Below are positions 31,014-40,632 of a DNA stretch of 64,000 bases, piece by piece (position 1 is the stretch's first letter; each line of letters begins with the position of its first letter). The DNA lies in contig NZ_FNBB01000006.1 of the NCBI RefSeq assembly GCF_900102105.1, forward strand, positions 124,001 to 188,000, in the 5' to 3' direction. The translations under genes and the position numbers were made by a program. Under the pieces are notes generated by a model. It was given only the letters and a program-made list of their open reading frames with translations, was not told where the DNA came from and searched no databases. Source of the DNA: Agrobacterium pusense. Its GTDB lineage: Bacteria > Pseudomonadota > Alphaproteobacteria > Rhizobiales > Rhizobiaceae.

Positions 31014-33778
31014 GACGCCTGCTTTCTCAAAAGTGCAGCGCCGGCAATGAGGAGCAGTGGAATGGCAATGAGAAGCGGTAGAAACGAGCCGGAAAGTCCG
31101 GCGAAATCCAGGCCCTTGGAGAAAGTTCCGCGTGAAATGGTCATGAAATAGGTGGCAGGATAGACGTTGCCGATAAAGGCGCCCGCCCCTTGCAGCGACG
31201 AGACGGGATCGATCATGCCCGAATATTGCGTCGCCGGAATGAGCGTCAGAAGAGCCGTGCCGAAGATTGCCGCAATCTGGCTCTTCATGAAGGAAGACAT
31301 GAGGAGGCCGATGGATGTGGCGATGATGACATAGAGCAGCGCGCCCGTCGCATAAGCGAGATAACTTCCGGTGAACGGCACCTGAAAGATGAAGACCGCA
31401 AATGCCGTCAGAAGCACGAAATTGAGCATGCCAAGGGCGACATAGGGAAGCTGCTTGCCGATCAGGAATTCCAGCCGCGTGGTCGGCGTCACGTATAGAT
31501 TGACGATCGAACCGAGCTCTTTTTCCCTGACGACGCTGAGGGCCGCCAGCATTGCGGGGATGAGCATGAGAAGCAGCGGAATGACCGCCGGCACCATGGC
31601 GACAAGGCTCTTGACGTCGGGATTGTAACGATAGCGCGTTTCGATGCTGAAGCTGCTTTGCGTGGCCGCGCTGCCGTAAATCTCGGCGGCCTTCCGCGCC
31701 AGCCATGTCTGATGCATGCCCTGCACGTAACCGCGAACGGTCTCCGCCCGCTGCGGCATGGCGCCGTCTATCCAGGCCCCTACCTCCACAGTCTTGCCGC
31801 GCAAGACATCGCGGCCAAAGCCAGGAGGAATTTCTATGGCAAGGCTCAGTTCGCCATCACGCATGCGCCGGTCCATATCGGCATAGTCCCGGATAGGTTC
31901 CTTCTCGATGAAATAACGGGAGCCGGCAATGTCGAGCACGTAATCGCGGCTGATAGTGGAATCGTCGCGATCCAGCACCGCGAAAGTCAGGTCCTCGACA
32001 TCGAGATTGATGCCGTATCCGATGACGAACATCAGGATGACGCTGCCGAGCACGGCCAGCGTGCCGCGAATGGGATCGCGCTGCAGTTCCAGTGCCTCGC
32101 GGCGCGTATAGCTGAACATGCGCCTGAAATCGAAAAATCTCTTGCGGGAGGGCGCCGCATGTTGCGTCACCGGCACGTCCGCTGCTGCCACAGATGCTGT
32201 CGCAGGCGCGTCCCTCGTAACCCCGGAAGCATCTTCCAGATAGGCGACGAAAGCCTCTTCAAGTGTTGCGGCATTACGGCTCCTGGTGATCGCATCGGGC
32301 GTATCGCTGATCAACACCTTGCCGGCATGCATCAGCGAAATCCGGTCGCAGCGCTCCGCCTCGTTCATGAAATGGGTGGAGATGAAGATGGTGACATTAT
32401 CGTTGCGCGAGAGATCGGCGAGGATTTGCCAGAAGCCGTCACGCGCCACCGGGTCGACACCAGAGGTCGGCTCATCGAGGATGAGAATATCGGGCGAATG
32501 GATCATCGCCACCGCAAGCGACAGCCTCTGCCGGATGCCAAGCGGCAGGTCGTCCGGCAGCGTGTCCATGACCGCGCCAAGATCGAAACGCTCCGCCATT
32601 TCGGCGATACGCGGTTGAATTGCCTCTTCCGGCAGCTTGAACAGGCGGGCGTGCAGATCAAGGTTCTGCCGCACCGTCAGTTCGGAATAGAGCGAGAAGG
32701 CCTGGCTCATGTAACCGACGCGGTGGCGGATCGCCATGTCGCTCGCATCCACCTTGTGTCCGAAGAGCTTCGCCTCTCCTTCGCTGGCGGCCAGAAGCCC
32801 CGTCAGCATCTTCATGGTGGTGGATTTTCCGCAGCCATTGGAGCCGAGAAAGCCAAAAATCTCGCCGCGCGGAATCTTGAAGCTGACATTGTCGACGGCG
32901 GTGAAATCGCCGAAACGCATGCTAAGGTGGGATGCCTCGATGGCATAATCACCTTCACCGGTCGGCTTTCGTGGCGCGATATGGACTTCTTGGTAATCCT
33001 TGCGCTTTTCTTCGGGAAGAAGCGCGATGAAGGCGGCGTCGAGATTGGGTGCCGCGGTGCGGTCGAGAAGTTCGGCGGGCGAGCCGGTGGCAAGAATCTT
33101 GCCGCCATCCATGGCAACCAGCCAGTCAAAACCGGCGGCCTCCTCCATATAAGCCGTTGCGACGATGACGCTCATGCCCGGACGCCCGGCACGGATAGAG
33201 TCGATCAGTTCCCAGAACTGCCGCCGCGATAAAGGATCAACGCCTGTCGTCGGCTCGTCCAGGATCAGCAGGTCCGGGTCGTGGATGAGCGCGCAGCAGA
33301 GCCCCAGCTTCTGTTTCATGCCGCCGGAGAGCTTCATCGCGGGACGATCGGCAAAAGGTTCGAGGCCGGTGCTCTTGAGCAATTCGGCGATACGCGCCTG
33401 CCGTTCCCTTCCGTCCTGTCCGAACAGCCGGCCAAAAAAGTCGATGTTTTCAAAGACTGACAGGGTGGGATAGAGGTTCTTGCCAAGGCCCTGCGGCATA
33501 TAGGCGATACGCGGGCAGGTATCATCACGGTGGCGCGGATCGGACATGTCGCCGCCCAGAACCTCTACCTTGCCCTTCTGGATGGCGCGCGCGCCCGAGA
33601 CCAGCGACAACAGGCTCGATTTGCCGACGCCGTCAGGCCCGATGAGCCCTATCATCAGCCCGGCGGGTATCTCGACCGATATGTCGTCCAGCGCAACCGT
33701 GCTTCCGAAGGTCAACCGCACATCGGTCAATCGCGCAACGGGTGCGTTTCTGTCATTCGTTTCTGGAGGCGCGACCAT
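31010..33778 (-). CDS. RbbA-type fused ABC exporter: two ATPase domains plus ABC-2 permease
   Basis: 922 aa from the ATG at 33778 behind GAGGGTGG. The first nucleotide-binding domain has Walker [10 protein letters not shown] and signature LSGGMKQK (about 25-230). The second has Walker [11 protein letters not shown] and Walker [14 protein letters not shown] (about 285-500). A permease follows with a large extracellular insert ([14 protein letters not shown]) and C-terminal helices. E. coli YhiH/RbbA and YhhJ are the same arrangement. With the HlyD adaptor encoded 11 bases upstream it should form a drug or lipophile exporter across the inner membrane. Confidence 0.92.
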   Translation of the reverse strand: MVAPPETNDRNAPVARLTDVRLTFGSTVALDDISVEIPAGLMIGLIGPDGVGKSSLLSLVSGARAIQKGKVEVLGGDMSDPRHRDDTCPRIAYMPQGLGKNLYPTLSVFENIDFFGRLFGQDGRERQARIAELLKSTGLEPFADRPAMKLSGGMKQKLGLCCALIHDPDLLILDEPTTGVDPLSRRQFWELIDSIRAGRPGMSVIVATAYMEEAAGFDWLVAMDGGKILATGSPAELLDRTAAPNLDAAFIALLPEEKRKDYQEVHIAPRKPTGEGDYAIEASHLSMRFGDFTAVDNVSFKIPRGEIFGFLGSNGCGKSTTMKMLTGLLAASEGEAKLFGHKVDASDMAIRHRVGYMSQAFSLYSELTVRQNLDLHARLFKLPEEAIQPRIAEMAERFDLGAVMDTLPDDLPLGIRQRLSLAVAMIHSPDILILDEPTSGVDPVARDGFWQILADLSRNDNVTIFISTHFMNEAERCDRISLMHAGKVLISDTPDAITRSRNAATLEEAFVAYLEDASGVTRDAPATASVAAADVPVTQHAAPSRKRFFDFRRMFSYTRREALELQRDPIRGTLAVLGSVILMFVIGYGINLDVEDLTFAVLDRDDSTISRDYVLDIAGSRYFIEKEPIRDYADMDRRMRDGELSLAIEIPPGFGRDVLRGKTVEVGAWIDGAMPQRAETVRGYVQGMHQTWLARKAAEIYGSAATQSSFSIETRYRYNPDVKSLVAMVPAVIPLLLMLIPAMLAALSVVREKELGSIVNLYVTPTTRLEFLIGKQLPYVALGMLNFVLLTAFAVFIFQVPFTGSYLAYATGALLYVIIATSIGLLMSSFMKSQIAAIFGTALLTLIPATQYSGMIDPVSSLQGAGAFIGNVYPATYFMTISRGTFSKGLDFAGLSGSFLPLLIAIPLLLIAGAALLRKQAS

Positions 33779-33789
33779 AGCGGCCACCC

Positions 33790-34854
33790 TCACTTGACGA
33801 GATTGCGTTCGAGATTCTCCGGCCAGGCGGCCTCCGGATCAAGCCGGACATAGGCCATGCCGGGCAGCCCTGTTTTCACATATTGAATATATTTCTGCAG
33901 AAGTGCCTGGGGGATTTGCGCCCTTACCCGGAATGTCAGCTTCTGGCGTTCCTCTTCGGTCTCCACCGTTTTCGGCGTGAACTGCGCGACATCCGCGACG
34001 AAGGACACTTTTGCCGGAATGGTGTATTGGGGGGCGGCATCCAGTATCAGTCGAACATCAGACCCCATCGACGTGCGGCCAGCCTCGGCCGTCGGCAGGA
34101 AAAACGTCATATAGACGTCGCCGAGATCGACGAGGTTCAGAACCCTTCCACCGGCGGACAGCACTTCTCCGGGCTGGGCGATGCGATATTGCACGCGACC
34201 GTCGCGGGGCGATTTCAGCGTCGCATCGGCTATGTCAGTCTCGATGCTCTCGATGTCAGCCTGTGCGGCGTCTACCGCCGCTTCGGCGTCGACGATCTGC
34301 GCCTTGGCGGCGTTGATCGCGGCGTCGGAAGCCGCAAGCGAGGCCTGCGCAGAGGCGAGCGTTGCGCGGGCGGACTGCTCGGCGGCCTCGCTGTCATCGA
34401 CGATCTGCTGCGAGACCGCATTGCCCGTCAGCAATTGTTTCGAGCGTGCATTGGTCTTGGAGGCGGAATCGAGCTGGGCCTTTCGCTGTTCCACCACCGC
34501 AAGCGCCGACGTCTTTTCCGCTTCACGCTGGGCGACAAGACTGTGGGCCGTGTCGATTGCTATTTTCGCACGGCGAAGCTGTGCTTCCGCCTGGCGTTTC
34601 CTCGCCTCCAGCTGGGCCGTATCCATCTGCGCCAGAACCTGTCCGGCCTTCACGAAATCACCCTCACGGACCATAATATCCCGAAGGCGGCCGGCGGTCT
34701 CGGTGGAGATATCGATCTCGACGGCCTCGATGCGACCGTTACTGGCCACGAATCCCGAAGGCAGGCCCTCGGCCGTCAGCTTCGACCAGGCGAAATAGCC
34801 GGCCACGGCCAGAACCACAACCGCCAGACCAATGAGCAAGCCCTTTTTAGACAT
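33790..34854 (-). CDS. HlyD-family membrane-fusion protein
   Basis: 354 aa. One N-terminal anchor helix ([20 protein letters not shown]) is followed by a biotinyl-lipoyl half ([20 protein letters not shown]), a long coiled-coil hairpin rich in Ala, Lys and Gln (about 75-210), the second lipoyl half ([20 protein letters not shown]) and a beta-barrel domain. It links the RbbA/ABC-2 exporter to an outer-membrane channel. It is the first gene of the three-gene operon. Confidence 0.93.
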   Translation of the reverse strand: MSKKGLLIGLAVVVLAVAGYFAWSKLTAEGLPSGFVASNGRIEAVEIDISTETAGRLRDIMVREGDFVKAGQVLAQMDTAQLEARKRQAEAQLRRAKIAIDTAHSLVAQREAEKTSALAVVEQRKAQLDSASKTNARSKQLLTGNAVSQQIVDDSEAAEQSARATLASAQASLAASDAAINAAKAQIVDAEAAVDAAQADIESIETDIADATLKSPRDGRVQYRIAQPGEVLSAGGRVLNLVDLGDVYMTFFLPTAEAGRTSMGSDVRLILDAAPQYTIPAKVSFVADVAQFTPKTVETEEERQKLTFRVRAQIPQALLQKYIQYVKTGLPGMAYVRLDPEAAWPENLERNLVK

Positions 34855-35270
34855 CCGTCTTCCCCATGAACCCTTCAGGTTTCAACCGTAGTACGATAAA
34901 ACCGAAGAAGCCAGCCACCATCACGTTCATAATTCGTACCTGGTATTTCCCGCACTGAAAGCGGAATAACCGGTTTCGGGGACTGTCTACGCCAGAGAGC
35001 GGCCTGCAACCTTGACACAAGTCAAGCGGCGAAAGGATTTAATGGAGAGCGTCATCAAGGCGCCCCCCGTTCGCCGGCAGTTAACCGGCTCACCTTTGAG
35101 AACACCGACAGTACCAAGCGATCATACCGATGCCGCGCCATCCCGTCGACAATCGGACGTCATCCTCGAGCTTGTCCCGAGGATGACAGAGTAGGGTCTT
35201 CTATAGCGCTTGCGAAAGGATGATGTGGGCTCGCTGCACACCTCCGATCCGTTATTGAGGGCGATGATGT
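34855..35270. other. Intergenic region with a short dyad repeat
   Basis: No supported gene in 416 bases. It contains the promoter of the exporter operon (minus) and the downstream end of the GH4 gene. The only clear structure is GTCATCCTCG (35159-35168) / CGAGGATGAC (35178-35187), a stem-loop of a type common between rhizobial genes, which may end the minus-strand GH4 transcript. Confidence 0.4.
35159..35187. repeat. Intergenic dyad GTCATCCTCG ... CGAGGATGAC
   Basis: A perfect 10-bp inverted repeat around a 9-base spacer AGCTTGTCC. No T-run follows. It resembles dispersed intergenic palindromes seen across alphaproteobacterial genomes. Confidence 0.55.
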
Positions 35271-36644
35271 TTACACAGCCCGCGCCCGGTTCACCTCCGC
35301 CTGCGTCCATTCCGGCAGCCAGTCACTATGGGCCAGCAGCAGATCGTCCACCAGCGACCAAATCTGATCGAGATCGAGTTCCGCCGCAGTATGCGGGTCC
35401 ATCATGGCAGCGTGAAAGATGTGATCGCGGTTTTCGCTCATCAACGCCCGCACGGTCAGCTCCTGAACATTGATGTTGGTGCGCATCAGCGCGGTGAGCT
35501 GCGGTGGCAACTCGCCGATGAAGGTGGGCTGCACGCCGTTATGATCGACCAGGCAGGGCACTTCCGCCGCGCAATCCGATGGCAGCGAGGTGATGCATCC
35601 ATTATTGCGCTGGTTGCCGTAGATGACGGAGGGCTCGCCGGTCCAGACCGAATTGATGATCGAGGAGGCATATTCCTTCGACTGCTTGACCTCGATTTTT
35701 TCGGCCGAGCGATAGGCGGCCGCCTGGCCCTTCCAGCGCTCGATCTGTTCGATGCAGCGCTTTGGATATTCGTCGAGCGGAATGCCGAATTTCTCGATCA
35801 GGTCTTCGCGCCCCTCCTTGATGAAATAGGGCGTGTATTCCGCGAAATGCTCGGAGCTTTCGGTGACGAAATAACCGAGCCTCGTCAGCATCTCGTACCG
35901 CACCTTGTTGGGGCAGCGTGGGTTCCAGCCGGGTTTTGGCGCGCGGCCTTCGCGATAGGCGCGCACGAGATCGGGGTAGAGGCTCCTGTAGCTGCCATCG
36001 GGCTGGCGATGCTCGAATTCCAGGAAAAACGCCATATGGTTGATACCGGCCGAACGGTAGCGGATTTCCTCATAGGGAATATCGAGATCATGGGCGAGTT
36101 CCATCGCCGTGCCCTGCACGGAATGGCAAAGACCCACCTGCCGGATCGTCGGGTATTTTTCGGCAATCGCCCAGGTGTTTATCGCCATGGGGTTCACATA
36201 TTGCAACATAATGGCATTCGGGCAGACGGCCAGCATGTCCTCGCAAATCTTCCAGAGGTGAGGCACTGTGCGCAAGCCGCGCATGATGCCGCCGACGCCA
36301 AGTGTGTCAGCAATGGTCTGGCGCAGCCCGTACTTACGCGGCACTTCGAAATCAGTGACCGTGCACGGCTCGTATCCGCCGATCTGGAACGCCACGACAA
36401 CAAAATCCGCGCCGGAAAGCGCCTTTTTCTGGTCGGTATAGGTCTCGGCCTTCGCCTTTGCTCCGAGCGTCGAAATCAGCTTGTTGACGACGATGGCGCT
36501 TTCTTCCAGCCTTTCACGGTTGATATCCATCAGCGCGATTGTGGCGCCGGAAAGGGCCGGACGCTGCAGCACGTCACCGATGATGTTCTTCATGAACACC
36601 GTGGAACCTGCGCCGATGAATGCAATCTTGGGATCTCTTGACAT
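35271..36644 (-). CDS. Glycoside hydrolase family 4 protein (alpha-galactosidase/glucosidase type)
   Basis: 457 aa from the ATG at 36644 behind GGAGGTAGAC. GH4 enzymes use NAD+ and a divalent metal. The dinucleotide motif IAFIGAGSTVFMKN is at the N-terminus, metal-ligand Cys and His lie in GLCHSVQGT and AGINHMAFF, and the NP dipeptide is in YVNPMAINTWA. It likely hydrolyses an alpha-galactoside in the cytoplasm. It is the distal gene of the transporter operon, 23 bases after the ATPase gene. It differs clearly from the second GH4 protein at 42827. Confidence 0.9.
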   Translation of the reverse strand: MSRDPKIAFIGAGSTVFMKNIIGDVLQRPALSGATIALMDINRERLEESAIVVNKLISTLGAKAKAETYTDQKKALSGADFVVVAFQIGGYEPCTVTDFEVPRKYGLRQTIADTLGVGGIMRGLRTVPHLWKICEDMLAVCPNAIMLQYVNPMAINTWAIAEKYPTIRQVGLCHSVQGTAMELAHDLDIPYEEIRYRSAGINHMAFFLEFEHRQPDGSYRSLYPDLVRAYREGRAPKPGWNPRCPNKVRYEMLTRLGYFVTESSEHFAEYTPYFIKEGREDLIEKFGIPLDEYPKRCIEQIERWKGQAAAYRSAEKIEVKQSKEYASSIINSVWTGEPSVIYGNQRNNGCITSLPSDCAAEVPCLVDHNGVQPTFIGELPPQLTALMRTNINVQELTVRALMSENRDHIFHAAMMDPHTAAELDLDQIWSLVDDLLLAHSDWLPEWTQAEVNRARAV

Positions 36645-36667
36645 GTCTACCTCCGGCAATTGGGAAT

Positions 36668-38332
36668 TCAAGCGATTTCGAAGGCGGCTCGCACAAGCCG
36701 CTGTGTATATTCAGTTTTTGGCTGACTGAGCACGTCCTCGACAGGCCCCTCTTCGACAATCCGGCCGCGCTGCATGACGATGACGCGGTGGCAGAGGGCG
36801 CGGACCACTTTCAGGTCGTGGGAGATGAACAGGTAGCTCAAGCCACGCTCATCCTGCAGCTTGCGCAGGAGATCGATGATCTGCGCCTGCACGGAAAGAT
36901 CGAGTGCGGAGGTCGGCTCATCGAGCAGGATGAATTCCGGCTCCAGCGCGACGGCACGCGCAATCGCGATGCGCTGTCTTTGGCCGCCGGAGAACTCATG
37001 CGGGAAACGCGAGAGGATGTTGCCAGGCATACCCGCCGCCTCCAGCGCGTCGCGCACCCGGTCCAGCCTCTCGGCCTTTGTCTTGCCAAGACCGTTGATG
37101 ATAAGACCTTCCTCGATGATCTGGCCAATGGTCATGCGCGGGTTTAGCGAGGCAAAGGGATCCTGAAAGACGATCTGCATACGCGACCGCAGAGGCCGCA
37201 TTTCAGCCCGGGAACGGCCATCGACCCTCTGACCGTCAAAAACCACCTCGCCGCCCACAGGGTCGTTCAACCGGAGCAGGGACTGGCCGAAGGTCGTCTT
37301 TCCGGAGCCGGATTCACCCACGAGCCCCAGTGTCTCGTGCCGCCTGAGCGTCAAGCCGAGACTGTCGACCGCTATCAGCTCCTTGAGTTCTGGTTTGAAC
37401 AGGCCGCCATATCGCATCATGAAGGAAACGCGCACGCCGCTTGCCGTCAGGAGGACGCCGGAGTTCTCCGGCAGCGGCTTTGCCGTGCCCCGAGGTTCGG
37501 AAGCAAGCAGCCTTTTCGTGTAGGGATGCTGAGGCGCTGCAAACAGCTTCTCCGTGGTATTGTGCTCACGCATCTCGCCGTGCTGCATGACATAGACGTA
37601 ATCGGAGAACTGCTTCACGATCGTCAGGTCATGGGTGATGAGGACCACGGCCATGCCGCGCTTCTTCTGGAGATCCCGGATGAGGTTGAGTATCTGCGCC
37701 TGCACCGTCACATCCAGCGCGGTCGTTGGTTCGTCGGCAATCAGCACGTCAGGATCATTGGAGAGCGCCATGGCGATCATAACGCGTTGGCGCTGGCCGC
37801 CGGAAAGCTGGTGCGGGTATTGTTTGAGCCGCGCTTCCGGCTCCGGTATCTGCACCTGACGCAGCAGATCGAGCGCCCTCGCCTCTGCCTGCTTCTTGCT
37901 CAATTTCGAGTGGACGCGGATTGCCTCTACAATCTGGCTGCCGATCGTATAGATCGGGTTCAGCGAACTCATCGGTTCCTGAAAGATCATCGAGATGCGA
38001 TTGCCGCGCAGCGCCCGGCGCTGGCGCGACGAGAATTTCAGGATGTCGTCGCCGTTGAACCGGACGACTGCCGATTTCGCGACTGTGGCGCGCTTGGTCA
38101 ACAAGCCCATGACGGTGCGGGCGGTGACCGATTTTCCCGAACCGGATTCGCCGACGATGGCAATGGTCTCACCCCGGTAAAGCTGGAAGGAAATGTCCTT
38201 CACTGCCTCCACCATTCCGTGTTCCACCTTGAAAGTGACGGCAATATTGCGGGCATCGATGATGGCGTTATCCTGACGATCATCGGCGTCGAAGCGGATG
38301 GCGGGGGCGTAGGTGTTTTGTGCAGCTACCAT
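36668..38332 (-). CDS. Fused dipeptide-type ABC ATPase (two nucleotide-binding domains)
   Basis: 554 aa from the ATG at 38332. The first domain has Walker [12 protein letters not shown] and signature LSGGQRQR. The second has Walker [13 protein letters not shown], signature FSGGQRQR and Walker [14 protein letters not shown]. Each half ends with the oligopeptide/dipeptide C-terminal extension. This DppD-DppF fusion supplies both ATPase sites of the importer whose permeases lie upstream. In this locus it transports alpha-galactosides, by analogy with the Agp system. Confidence 0.93.
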   Translation of the reverse strand: MVAAQNTYAPAIRFDADDRQDNAIIDARNIAVTFKVEHGMVEAVKDISFQLYRGETIAIVGESGSGKSVTARTVMGLLTKRATVAKSAVVRFNGDDILKFSSRQRRALRGNRISMIFQEPMSSLNPIYTIGSQIVEAIRVHSKLSKKQAEARALDLLRQVQIPEPEARLKQYPHQLSGGQRQRVMIAMALSNDPDVLIADEPTTALDVTVQAQILNLIRDLQKKRGMAVVLITHDLTIVKQFSDYVYVMQHGEMREHNTTEKLFAAPQHPYTKRLLASEPRGTAKPLPENSGVLLTASGVRVSFMMRYGGLFKPELKELIAVDSLGLTLRRHETLGLVGESGSGKTTFGQSLLRLNDPVGGEVVFDGQRVDGRSRAEMRPLRSRMQIVFQDPFASLNPRMTIGQIIEEGLIINGLGKTKAERLDRVRDALEAAGMPGNILSRFPHEFSGGQRQRIAIARAVALEPEFILLDEPTSALDLSVQAQIIDLLRKLQDERGLSYLFISHDLKVVRALCHRVIVMQRGRIVEEGPVEDVLSQPKTEYTQRLVRAAFEIA

Positions 38333-38345
38333 TGGCGCGCTCCTC

Positions 38346-39482
38346 TCAATAGGGATCGACGGCATCGCGCAGGCCGTCGCCCAGCGCGTTGAAGGCAAAG
38401 ACGGTGACCAGCACGAAACCAACCGGTGCAAGAATCCAGGGATAGGAACCGATGACCGAATAGGTCGCGGTGTCCTGCAGCATCAGCCCCCAGGAGATCA
38501 GCGGCGGCTTCACCGCAAAGCCGAGGAAACCGAGGAAGGATTCGAGCAGCACGACGCTTGGAATATGCAAGGTCACGGCCACAATCACATGGCTCATCAC
38601 ATTCGGCAGGATGTGCTGGAAGATGATGCGCCTGTCCGTGGCGCCGACAGCGATCGCTGCCCGGACATAATCGATCCGCGCCAGTGCCAGCGTCTTGCCG
38701 CGCACCTCCCGCGACATCTGCGCCCAGCCCAGCGCCGACATGACGCCGACCACAAAGACGAGGAACACGGTTGTTGGTGCGGTGACGGGAATAAGAGAAG
38801 TCAGCGCGAGATAGAGAGGCAATTGCGGGAAGGCGAGCACCACCTCCACGAAACGCTGCACCCAGGCATCCAGCGGTCCGCCGAAATAGCCGGAAATCAG
38901 CCCGACGCTGGTGCCGATGACGGTAACGATGGCGACAACACTGAGTGCAATGGCAAGCGAGATGCGCGAGCCGTAGATGGCGCGCGACAGCACGTCGCGT
39001 CCGAATTTATCGGTTCCTAGGAAATGCACGGGCTGGCCATCGGTAGAGCCGAAGAAATGCCGGCTCATCGGAATGAGACCCAGAAGTTTGTATTCCGCAC
39101 CCTTCACGAAGAAGCCGAGATAGACGGGATTGTCGTAATCCGGGCCGACGATCGGCTGGAAGGTGACCGGATCGAGCTCTTCCGTCTCCGCAATGGCATA
39201 GACCCGTGGCGCCAGGCTGAAATTGCCGTCCTTGTCGGTGAACCGGACCACCTGCGGCGGCGAAAAGCTGCCATGGGTTTCGAGCGGGTTCATCGGCGCG
39301 AAGAAGTCCGCAAAAATGGAGATGAGGATCAGCAGCACCACTAGTACCAGCCCGACCATACCCGTGAAGGATCGTCTGAGACGCCGCCAGACAAGCGCCA
39401 GATAGGTCTCGTTGCCATTGGCGGAGCGGTCGGGTTTTGCCGCGGCGGCCGTTTCGGTTTTCATCTCGTCAAACGCCATCAT
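38346..39482 (-). CDS. Dipeptide/oligopeptide-type ABC permease, DppC-like (alpha-galactoside locus)
   Basis: 378 aa from the first of two adjacent ATGs, following GGAGGGCC. A soluble N-terminus and first helix (FTGMVGLVLVVLLILISIFA) precede a long periplasmic insert, then HFLGTDKFGRDVLSRAIYGS, the DppC hallmark, and the EAA loop VVLLESFLGFLGFAV. It overlaps nothing but is spaced only 1 base from the DppB-type gene stop. It is a membrane half of the importer. The length is above average because of the insert between helices 1 and 2. Confidence 0.92.
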   Translation of the reverse strand: MMAFDEMKTETAAAAKPDRSANGNETYLALVWRRLRRSFTGMVGLVLVVLLILISIFADFFAPMNPLETHGSFSPPQVVRFTDKDGNFSLAPRVYAIAETEELDPVTFQPIVGPDYDNPVYLGFFVKGAEYKLLGLIPMSRHFFGSTDGQPVHFLGTDKFGRDVLSRAIYGSRISLAIALSVVAIVTVIGTSVGLISGYFGGPLDAWVQRFVEVVLAFPQLPLYLALTSLIPVTAPTTVFLVFVVGVMSALGWAQMSREVRGKTLALARIDYVRAAIAVGATDRRIIFQHILPNVMSHVIVAVTLHIPSVVLLESFLGFLGFAVKPPLISWGLMLQDTATYSVIGSYPWILAPVGFVLVTVFAFNALGDGLRDAVDPY

Positions 39483-39483
39483 C

Positions 39484-40491
39484 TCAGGCCCTCCCGAATT
39501 CGCGGACGCGCGGGTCGAGCATGGCGAGCAGCATATCGGCGATGATATTGCCGACGATCAGCGTGGCGGCCAGCACCATCATGAAGGTCGCGGTGACATA
39601 GACGTCCCCCACCGCCATGGAGCCGACGATGGCCGGGCCGACGGTCGGCAACGCGAAGATGATCGCGGTCTCGATCTCGCCGCTCAGCATGTAGGGCAGC
39701 ACCACGCCCTGATACATGACGAGCGGGTGCACGGCATTCGGCACCGCATGGCGCATGATGACGGCGCCTTCCGAAAGGCCCTTGGCACGCGCCGTCTCGA
39801 CATATTGCGCATTCAGCGTATCGAGCAGATTGCCGCGCATCACCCGCATATTGTAGGCCAGCCCCCCGAAGACGGCGATAGCGACGACCGGCCAGACGTG
39901 GCTGACCAGATCGACGAATTTCGCCCATGACCACGGCGCACCGCCATATTGCGGTGAAAAGAAACTGCCGATCTCCGACACATCGAAATGAAATACCATG
40001 AGGTAGACGAGGATCAGCGCCATCAGGAAGCGCGGGATCGTCATGCCGAGGAAGGCAATGGTGGAGAGCAGGTTGTCGACCCAGGAATATTGCCGTGTGG
40101 CGGCCCATATGCCGAAGGCGATGCCAAGTACCGATGCGAAGATGTGGCAGACCAGCGCCAGCACGATAGTGCGCGGCAGGCGTTCGCCAACCACATCGGC
40201 GACCGGCTTGTTGTAATAAAAGCTGTAGCCGAAATCGCCGCGGGTGAGGATGCCGCCGATCCAGTTGAAATATTGAATAACGAGCGGCTTATCGAGTCCG
40301 TGTTCGATACGGTATGCCTGCGCCTGCGCTTCCGCCTGCTCGAAGGACGCTCCGCCCTGGTTCATCAGCTGCGAGCGGATGTAGTCGGCGTAATCGCCGG
40401 GCGGTGCCTGAATGATGGCGAAGGTCACCACGCTCAGGATCAACAGCACCGGAATGGCGGATGCCACGCGTATCGTCAGAAATCTCAGCAT
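39484..40491 (-). CDS. Dipeptide/oligopeptide-type ABC permease, DppB-like (alpha-galactoside locus)
   Basis: 335 aa. First helix FLTIRVASAIPVLLILSVVT, then IQAPPGDYADYIRSQLM and the C-terminal ETAIIFALPTVGPAIVGSM. It is separated from the binding-protein gene by a 141-base gap with a GC-rich stem-loop. It forms the pore with the next gene product. Confidence 0.92.
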   Translation of the reverse strand: MLRFLTIRVASAIPVLLILSVVTFAIIQAPPGDYADYIRSQLMNQGGASFEQAEAQAQAYRIEHGLDKPLVIQYFNWIGGILTRGDFGYSFYYNKPVADVVGERLPRTIVLALVCHIFASVLGIAFGIWAATRQYSWVDNLLSTIAFLGMTIPRFLMALILVYLMVFHFDVSEIGSFFSPQYGGAPWSWAKFVDLVSHVWPVVAIAVFGGLAYNMRVMRGNLLDTLNAQYVETARAKGLSEGAVIMRHAVPNAVHPLVMYQGVVLPYMLSGEIETAIIFALPTVGPAIVGSMAVGDVYVTATFMMVLAATLIVGNIIADMLLAMLDPRVREFGRA

Positions 40492-40530
40492 CGAACGGTC
40501 TTCCTCGGTTTGGATTGGCCGTGTGTTGCC

Positions 40531-40551
40531 GGCCGCGCTTCACGCGCGACC
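40531..40551 (-). other. Stem-loop between binding-protein and permease genes (alpha-galactoside locus)
   Basis: GGCCGCGC (40531-40538) pairs with GCGCGACC (40544-40551) across TTCAC, with one G-T pair. It is the fourth hairpin in this window located directly after an ABC binding-protein gene. Confidence 0.5.
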
Positions 40552-40632
40552 GGTACCGGGTGTGCTCCGGGAGGAGTTCTTCAGGTTTCGTACTTCCGGA
40601 CATAATGGCGTTACGCACCTTTACCGGAAGCT

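Noticed and set aside
29895-31706. Long version (603 aa) of the ABC-2 permease
   Set aside because: The extra N-terminus lies entirely inside the upstream fused gene; the ATG at 31013 overlaps that gene's stop in the usual coupled manner.
31658-33232. 524-aa plus-strand ORF opposite the RbbA-type gene
   Set aside because: Antisense by-product of GC-rich codons; the minus strand has two full ATPase motif sets.
35328-36641. 437-aa plus-strand ORF opposite the first GH4 gene
   Set aside because: Shadow ORF; rich in His, Arg and Gly with no domain pattern, while the minus strand is a clear GH4 enzyme.
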